A stretch of 64,000 bases of DNA, from assembly GCA_029582165.1 (NCBI GenBank), contig CM055877.1, positions 30,586,241 through 30,650,240 on the forward strand, read 5' to 3'. How positions within the stretch are numbered: position 1 is the stretch's first letter; every line of letters starts with the position of its first letter. Both the position numbers and the translations under genes were made by a program. This DNA is from Portulaca oleracea. Its lineage: Eukaryota; Streptophyta; Magnoliopsida; Caryophyllales; Portulacaceae. Below the pieces are notes generated by a model. That model was not told the origin of the DNA, searched no databases, and worked only from the letters and a program-made list of their open reading frames with translations. This document shows, one piece after another, positions 58,935 to 64,000 of this stretch.

Positions 58935-59477
58935 ATGGACGAGTCTCGATCTAGTTCACCTAAGAATGCCGACGCTATGAGGATGCAAATTGAGATGTTG
59001 CAAAAACAATTAAAGACTTATATGGATTTGAATCGAGCTTTACAAAAGGAGTCTTTAAATGTTGATCAAGATGCTTCATATGGCACGCCTAGTTCATTAT
59101 CAAGAAGAGGTGAACGTTTTGATTTTAAAGTTGAAATACCTGAATTTGATGGTAGTTTAGATCCGGAGGTATTTCTTGATTGGATTCAAACGGTTGAACG
59201 TGTGTTTGATTTGAAAGAAGTTAATGATGAGCTAAAAGTGAAGTATGTAGCATTGAAGTTGAGAAAGCATGCTAGTATTTGGTGGACTAACCTTCAAAAG
59301 AAACGCCAAGCAAAAGGGAAAGACAAGATTCGTTCTTGGGAAAAGATGAAGTCCAAATTGCAAGGAAAATTTCTACCCCAAAGCTACGTCCAAGACAACT
59401 ATGTCAAGCTTCAAAAGCTAGTTCAAGGGTCCAAATCGGTGGAAGAGTATACCAAAGAGTTTGAACAACTCCTTTGA
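58935..59477 (+). CDS. gag: Ty3/gypsy Gag N-terminal part of element B, truncated by insertion
   Basis: This is the only clean Gag frame in the window: 180 codons from ATG at 58935. Residues about 15-45 form a coiled coil (MQIEMLQKQLKTYMDLNRAL). Residues 64-180 match the retrotransposon Gag (capsid) domain, with EIPEFDGSLDPEVFLDWI, WW at 116-117, SWEKMKSKLQGKFLPQSY and SVEEYTKEFEQLL. The reading frame is cut by element C, and the TGA stop (59475-59477) is the first three bases of the inserted LTR-C. The rest of Gag, the zinc knuckle and any pol of B would lie beyond C, outside the window. I place the start at the second Met-type position because 58914 is a TTG codon. B is the element most likely to have been autonomous, but this cannot be seen here. 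Confidence 0.88.
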   Translation: MDESRSSSPKNADAMRMQIEMLQKQLKTYMDLNRALQKESLNVDQDASYGTPSSLSRRGERFDFKVEIPEFDGSLDPEVFLDWIQTVERVFDLKEVNDELKVKYVALKLRKHASIWWTNLQKKRQAKGKDKIRSWEKMKSKLQGKFLPQSYVQDNYVKLQKLVQGSKSVEEYTKEFEQLL

Positions 59478-60553
59478 TGCATAATGGACCAAGGGTTGAT
59501 CACATTACACACGATTTAAGGATCTTTAAAAACGAAGATAAGAATCTCCCTTCTCAAAGTTCTTAAGGATCCAAAAATGAATGATAATGGATGAAGATAA
59601 GCGAAAGAGGATAAATTCGTTTACCAAGATCAAATGGAAGTTTGATGAACGATGGAATGACGATTGATGAATGATGATGAACGACAACTCCTTGAACGTT
59701 TGAAGAACGAATGAAGATGATTGAATGCTTGATGAGTTCTTGATGAATTCTTGATGAGTTCTTGATGAATTCTTGATGAATGTCGTTTGAATGGTTGAAT
59801 GATAATGGCGATTTGAAGCTCTCTTGAAGGATATAGGCACACCACCTCCAAGACTCTTCAATTCCTTCCTTTCACCATCTAAGATAGCCAATCATAGAAT
59901 AGAAGAAGGGGATACTCGTTCTCCTCAGAGAAGCGAAAGTTCTAGCCAAAACTAGAGAAAACAACACCTTGTGTTTGTTTTGATTTATTGAATGACTTGA
60001 ATTGAATTAATACAATGGCACCTAGGGGGTCTATTTATACTACTTTAGGGACCCCTTGGACGTGTACCTAGGGTTCAAGAAACCAAGAATCAACTATTAC
60101 ATCATATATCCTATTTATGACATCATAAACTCTAAAATACAACTCTAGAAACAAAAGACTATAACTCCTTCAATACTTGTCCGTTTTCCAAAATTCAAAA
60201 ACCATTGGAAAGCTTATTGAAAGAGCCCCAATCTGTCTTTTGATGATTTCCTCAATAGATGTATGGATCTAGAGTTATAGAGCAAAATATCGAATTATAC
60301 TTGATGGAGTCCTTTGCTGCCGTGAGAGATGACTTCTCAATAAGGACTTGGGAGTTATTTATGCTCATTGATGTCCTCCAAATGTGAGAGTAACTCCATG
60401 TAAGCTAGAATACCATCAAGGTCCTTCATGCTTTCTTCCTTGAGCTAATAAACCCTTGTAGTTGTTGATACCCAAGGCGACATTTGTAGCTTCTAGCTGG
60501 ATAGAGGTCCTTTAGCTAGGCCTTGATGTATATAGCTAGGCAAATATACATCA
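59475..60553 (-). repeat. LTR-C, element 3' LTR (right copy)
   Basis: 1079 bp. On the minus strand it begins TGATGTATAT at 60553 and ends TTATGCATCA at 59475. A perfect 10-bp terminal hairpin pairs 60524-60533 with 60544-60553 around a 10-nt loop. Minus-strand TATAAATA is at 60032-60039. Imperfect 15-bp repeats (gatgagttcttgatgaattct) lie at about 59731-59780. Its first 345 bases differ from the 5' LTR at 63656 by only a handful of changes, so C inserted recently. Confidence 0.9.
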
Positions 60554-60849
60554 TTCTCCGGTTAAAAAGTTTGTCCTCAAACTTAGACAAAACTTCTTCT
60601 AAACCATTACATAACACTTCTTCTTCCTTGTTTATAAGATGTCTTCCCATATGTGTTATTGACATCACTTCTCTTGTTCCTTCTTATGAGTTTACAACTT
60701 CTCTTCTTGAATGCCTTGAAATCATCATAGATTCCTTTGATGCTTGACTTGAACTTCCACTTTTTCAAGTTTTCTCATGACTAATCCAATGACATCATGG
60801 AACTTCAAATCTCGTTTCTTCATAGAATGTAGAAACCTCATATAACTTC

Positions 60850-61094
60850 TAAACTTCAAGTATAGATTCGAGCTTGTAACTCGTGAAGACAATAGTAAGA
60901 CTTCCTTGAATCCATGGTACTTGACCTTAAATTCAAGCTTTCATCTCCATATAGTATAGAAGGATTGCAAATATCACAACATTGTAACGTTTGCTCAATG
61001 TCAGCGATCATGCTTGGCGAAATAATACTCCTTCATCTTGTAATACGTATTGAGTAGACCCGAATAATCAAAAGAACTCCATGTACTTCCATGA
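60850..61094 (-). pseudogene. Integrase zinc-finger remnant, element C (right copy)
   Basis: This corresponds to the open stretch at 4469-4747 in the left copy but is fragmented by extra small indels. The weaker state here, with the left copy readable, shows that neither copy alone gives the true sequence. Confidence 0.5.
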
Positions 61095-61328
61095 TCAAGA
61101 TTTCACGAATTCCACTCCTTGGAATGCACACTTGATTCCTTTGAAAAGAAATCCATGATCAATATAAAAGGATTGTTGAGGATGCTTCTCACATACCTTG
61201 TATACTTCTTTAAAATCATCATCATCTTCATACAACTCCTTGATATATTCAAGACTAAGTACTCTTGAATCAAACATGTATCTCCTCGTTAGAAAACTTC
61301 CTTTAGTCAAAGGACTTGCTTCCTCCAA
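61095..61328 (-). pseudogene. RNase H-integrase linker remnant, element C (right copy)
   Basis: The 77-codon stretch contains SFLTRRYMFDSRVLSLEYIK, then ELYEDDDDFKEVYKVCEK and FYIDHGFLFKGIKC. The order matches the gypsy pol segment between RNase H (ADALSRR) and the integrase zinc finger (EYIKELYxxDxDFxExxxxC, FxxHDGFLFxxxxLC). It is the clearest pol homology in the window. Confidence 0.7.
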
Positions 61329-62112
61329 GTGACTTGATTTTGATGAGCAGAATCAAGTACTTCATCTCAAAACATAATGATGGCGTGATCTCCTCTTCAT
61401 ATGAAACATACTCGATACTTTGTAAGATTCACGAAGCTTAAGCATGATTCCTCCAAGATAATATTCCTTTTGCTCAAATATCCTCATGATAGCAACAAGT
61501 ATGATTGCTAAGCCATAAGCATGTAGATTCTTCTCAAATATAGATGCAAGTATGGACCCTTCTTGAATAATACCTTTCTTCCTTTTGTCCACTTGACTTA
61601 CTCCAGTTGATGAGATATGGTGAGATAGCATATTCTTGGAGAGGTAAGGACATTTCTCCAGTACTTCTCGATTCTCCATGTGGCTTCTTATGCCATGCGC
61701 TAACTCAAAGGATTTACATACTCCTTTCTACTTCTACTACATACAAAATGTTATCAAGTATACACATACATTCTCTTTACATTGCAATGGTACATACTCT
61801 TTGAAATATGTTGTATACTATGAGAATCAAGGACATTGATGTAGTTATCCATGAGTTGCGCTTGACCCTTTGCATTGACCATTGGTGATGAATCATAGGC
61901 TTTGGTGGCAGCCTTTGATGCATGATAATACTCATGGAAGAAACGTACCAAAGAGATAAGTGAGAGAGGTCACTTGTTGATGGTGCTTGTCTTTCATCCA
62001 ATATTCATAAATGAGAACAAGTGATGGTAAAGGATCTTGATCCTTTATAGGCCACGATTGCCAACCTCCATTGGTGTAAAAATGAGACTCCTTGGTTCTT
62101 AATTCATGATAC

Positions 62113-62367
62113 TTATTCTCCATAAGTATCATAAGAGTACTGATCCTCCTTGACCCGTGAGACACAAGGTGGTAATAAGGGCGCCTCTTGGAGCATGATA
62201 CTCCTATCATACTGACTTTGATTCTTCAACAAAGTATAACAAGAATCCATAGAAGTAATATTGCAATATAATGAATCTTTGCAAATCTTGTAAAAAGCAA
62301 GACTTACTAAACTTCTTGGATCCATATGAAGATCATTGCCATGGTGTGAATAACTCTTCATTTGCAA
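62113..62367 (-). pseudogene. Retropepsin C-terminal remnant, element C (right copy)
   Basis: The stretch reads RSLVSLAFYKICKDSLYC, then NITSMDSCYTLL and YDRSIM, directly comparable with SLVSLCFYKICKDSLYCKI in the array. The GRPW turn is lost (LLKNQS). No catalytic Asp-Ser/Thr-Gly is visible upstream. Confidence 0.6.
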
Positions 62368-62370
62368 TTC

Positions 62371-62799
62371 TTAGACATTTGTTGTAGCAAGGCTAATATC
62401 TTGGTCAAGATCAATGTCAACGTCAATGATGGCACAACTTTCTCCTTCTCGGATCAATGAACACATTTCATCACGTAGCTCTCCTCCATTCAATTCTTCT
62501 ATTTCCTCTACTTCAAGATCCTCCTCTATGTGTACCTCATTTACTTCTTTAGCCATGCTACTACATACTTCTTGAACTTGCTCATTTTCAACAAAAACAT
62601 CACATTCGGCAAATTCAACTTCTTCATTCACGCCTTCCTCCTCATATATTGGGTTGTCATATACTTGAAACTCTTCATTATTCTCCTCATACAATGGATT
62701 GTCATACACTTTAAACTCATCTTTAGGCACGCTACATACTACATTAACTTCCTCATTTGTGCCTAGGTTATCACATACTTCATGAACATCATCATACAC
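62371..62799 (-). CDS. Acidic Gag-Pro linker of element C
   Basis: An open 142-codon stretch rich in Glu, Asp and Val contains near-repeats VYDNPLYEENNEEFQ and VYDNPIYEEEGVNEE. Its end (RDEMCSLIREGESCAII) resembles the CSLIIDGGSCTNV start of plant gypsy proteases with the catalytic triad lost; this is by-eye similarity only. The open frame is part of a longer decayed polyprotein, not a separate gene. Confidence 0.5.
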   Translation of the reverse strand: MYDDVHEVCDNLGTNEEVNVVCSVPKDEFKVYDNPLYEENNEEFQVYDNPIYEEEGVNEEVEFAECDVFVENEQVQEVCSSMAKEVNEVHIEEDLEVEEIEELNGGELRDEMCSLIREGESCAIIDVDIDLDQDISLATTNV

Positions 62800-62829
62800 G
62801 TCAAATACATCAAATGATTCACTTCCAAT

Positions 62830-63378
62830 TCAGTTGCTCATGGGATGGCGTTTGTCATACACTTTCAACATGATCAAAATGAGTTCTATCCCAAAGTTCT
62901 TTACTCTTTACTTCTATTTCAACATCAAGGGCTAAAGAACTTAACTCCTCAAGTTTGCGTAAGATTGATGTACAACAACACACCAAATGTAATCATTAAG
63001 ACCAAGAGTATAACATACCAAAGCGTCTTGATCATTCTCCTTAAGGCCATACTTAGTAGTTGCCGTCTGAATTCTATGGTATATTCAATCACGTCCTTGC
63101 TCCTTGCTTCATTATTTCAAGCTTGTTGAAATTATCTCCTTTGTATTTGTAGAGGCAAGAACTCTTCTTGAACTTTATTTCCATTCTTCTTCTTTGGAAC
63201 GTTTACTTCATTCATAAGGTGCTTCATATTCAACCTTAGAAGAGTGAACCACACGTGATTTTGTGCTTCTTGATCCCTTTGGAAGAATCCCAAGTTCTTC
63301 CATTTGTTTGGTGAGATCATCAAGTTGTTGCTTCAAGCATTGTAGCTCACGTTGGGAATTCTTGCTAGAATCGTCCAT
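62830..63378 (-). pseudogene. Element C gag, shortened (right copy)
   Basis: The start codon at 63378 gives MDDSSKNSQRELQC, then KQQLDDLTKQMEELGILPKG, homologous to the array Gag N-terminus. Capsid C-part traces (LEELSSLALDVEIEV) lie at about 62910-62960. The zinc knuckle is absent, replaced by a direct run into VYDKRHP. Frameshifts occur near 63200 and 63110. Confidence 0.72.
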
Positions 63379-63634
63379 CTTGATCAATCTTGGTGCAAAA
63401 AGATTGCAAGATTCATGGTTTAGGGGTTTTGGATGGGTAAAGGACGAGAGAGGTTTGTATTTGGGGCGAGTTGTGTTTGGGCTATGGGTTCTTTGTGGAG
63501 TTTATGGTTCTTTATGAGTTCTTTATGAGTTCTTGGAAGAACTCATGGGTGGCGTGATGATGGGGGAATGGTGGGGATGGGTTTGTGATGGAAAGATGGT
63601 GAAAAGATGGATCAAGAACTAAGAGAATCAATCT

Positions 63635-63651
63635 CCTAAGCTCTGATACCA
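63635..63651 (-). other. Primer-binding site of element C
   Basis: On the minus strand the site reads tggtatcagagcttagg, four bases inside the 5' LTR. It is identical to the PBS of B and of the best A copies, so all three families use the same initiator-Met tRNA primer. Confidence 0.9.
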
Positions 63652-63655
63652 ATTT

Positions 63656-64000
63656 TGATGCATAATGGACCAAGGGTTGATTACATTACACACGATTTAA
63701 GGATCTTTAAAAACGAAGATAAGAATCTCCCTTCTCAAAGTTTTTAAGGATCCAAAAATGAATGATAATGGATGAAGATAAACGAAAAGAGGGATAAATT
63801 CGTTTACCAAGATCAAATGGAAGTTTGATGAACGATGGAATGACGATTGATGAATGATGATGAACGACAACTCCTTGAACGTTTGAAGAACGAATGAAGA
63901 TGATTGAATGCTTGATGAGTTCTTGATGAATTCTTGATGAGTTCTTGATGAATTCTTGATGAATGTCGTTTGAATGGTTGAATGATAATGGCGATTTGAA
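63656..64000 (-). repeat. LTR-C, element 5' LTR (right copy, cut by window end)
   Basis: The first 345 bases (U5 side) match the other LTR at 59475, with few differences such as gattac for gatcac and gttttta for gttctta. The remainder lies outside the window. Confidence 0.9.

Larger units (their letters stand above)
60554..63655 (-). mobile_element. Element C internal region (right copy)
   Basis: The complete minus-strand internal region is 3.1 kb. From the PBS at 63635-63651 it runs through leader, shortened gag, acidic linker, protease remnant, an unassigned stretch, RNase H-integrase linker and decayed integrase to the 3' LTR. Between about 62110 and 61700 I see no recognisable domain; this is where protease end and reverse transcriptase should lie, and no Y-x-D-D motif is visible. 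The end of the region (KKWKFKSS-IKGIYDDFKAF) matches the tail of the A reading frame. Confidence 0.8.

Noticed and set aside
59731..59780. CRISPR-like short direct repeats
   Set aside because: The 15-bp gaattcttgat units are contiguous, imperfect and without spacers, inside the U5 of a plant LTR. This is a microrepeat.
61754..61951. A 65-codon minus-strand frame in element C as a possible separate gene
   Set aside because: No recognisable motif, alternative start, and the left copy is broken at the same place. It is treated as decayed internal sequence.

Overview
The window is plant nuclear repeat DNA made almost entirely of LTR retrotransposons. No host gene, tRNA or rRNA gene was recognised. 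The plant assignment rests on primer-binding sites of the TGGTATCAGAGC type (complementary to the 3' end of plant initiator-Met tRNA), Ty3/gypsy-type Gag, protease and integrase remnants, AT-rich LTRs with TATAAATA boxes, and nested insertions. I cannot name the species. A, B and C are working names for three related element families.

The centre, 7206-57554, is a head-to-tail array of a small pol-less element, family A. I count 20 LTRs (the first cut by an assembly gap) separating 19 internal regions, all on the + strand, with one shared LTR between neighbours and a period of 2613-2699 bp. Each unit is an LTR of about 0.94-0.985 kb plus an internal region of about 1.67-1.72 kb. The internal region has an iMet primer-binding site, a CA/CT-rich leader and one ancestral reading frame: a short Gag (coiled coil, C-terminal part of the capsid domain, CX2CX4HX4C zinc knuckle), an acidic linker, a degenerate retropepsin C-terminus and an unidentified basic tail ending just before the next LTR. 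No reverse transcriptase, RNase H or integrase is present. No copy is intact; copy 19 (55286-56697) is the best preserved.

The flanks (1-7192 and 56737-64000) are two versions of one nested structure. An A copy is interrupted right after its gag start codon by element B (LTR, PBS, Gag). B's gag is in turn interrupted by a minus-strand element C. C keeps Gag, acidic linker and protease remnants plus a RNase H-integrase linker and an integrase zinc-finger remnant, but no recognisable reverse transcriptase. Both nested insertions lie at identical positions in the two flanks, so the whole block was duplicated about 56.4 kb apart, or two haplotypes were joined. A 13-N gap at 7193-7205 separates the left flank from the array.

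Many differences between copies are concerted one-base losses in homopolymers and CA/TG-to-CG type changes. They are strongest in array copies 1-8, 11, 16 and 18. I regard much of the apparent frameshifting as possible long-read consensus error on top of real pseudogenisation. The system reads as a parasite community: A and C lack most of pol and would need enzymes supplied by an autonomous relative, and A has expanded into a satellite-like array.
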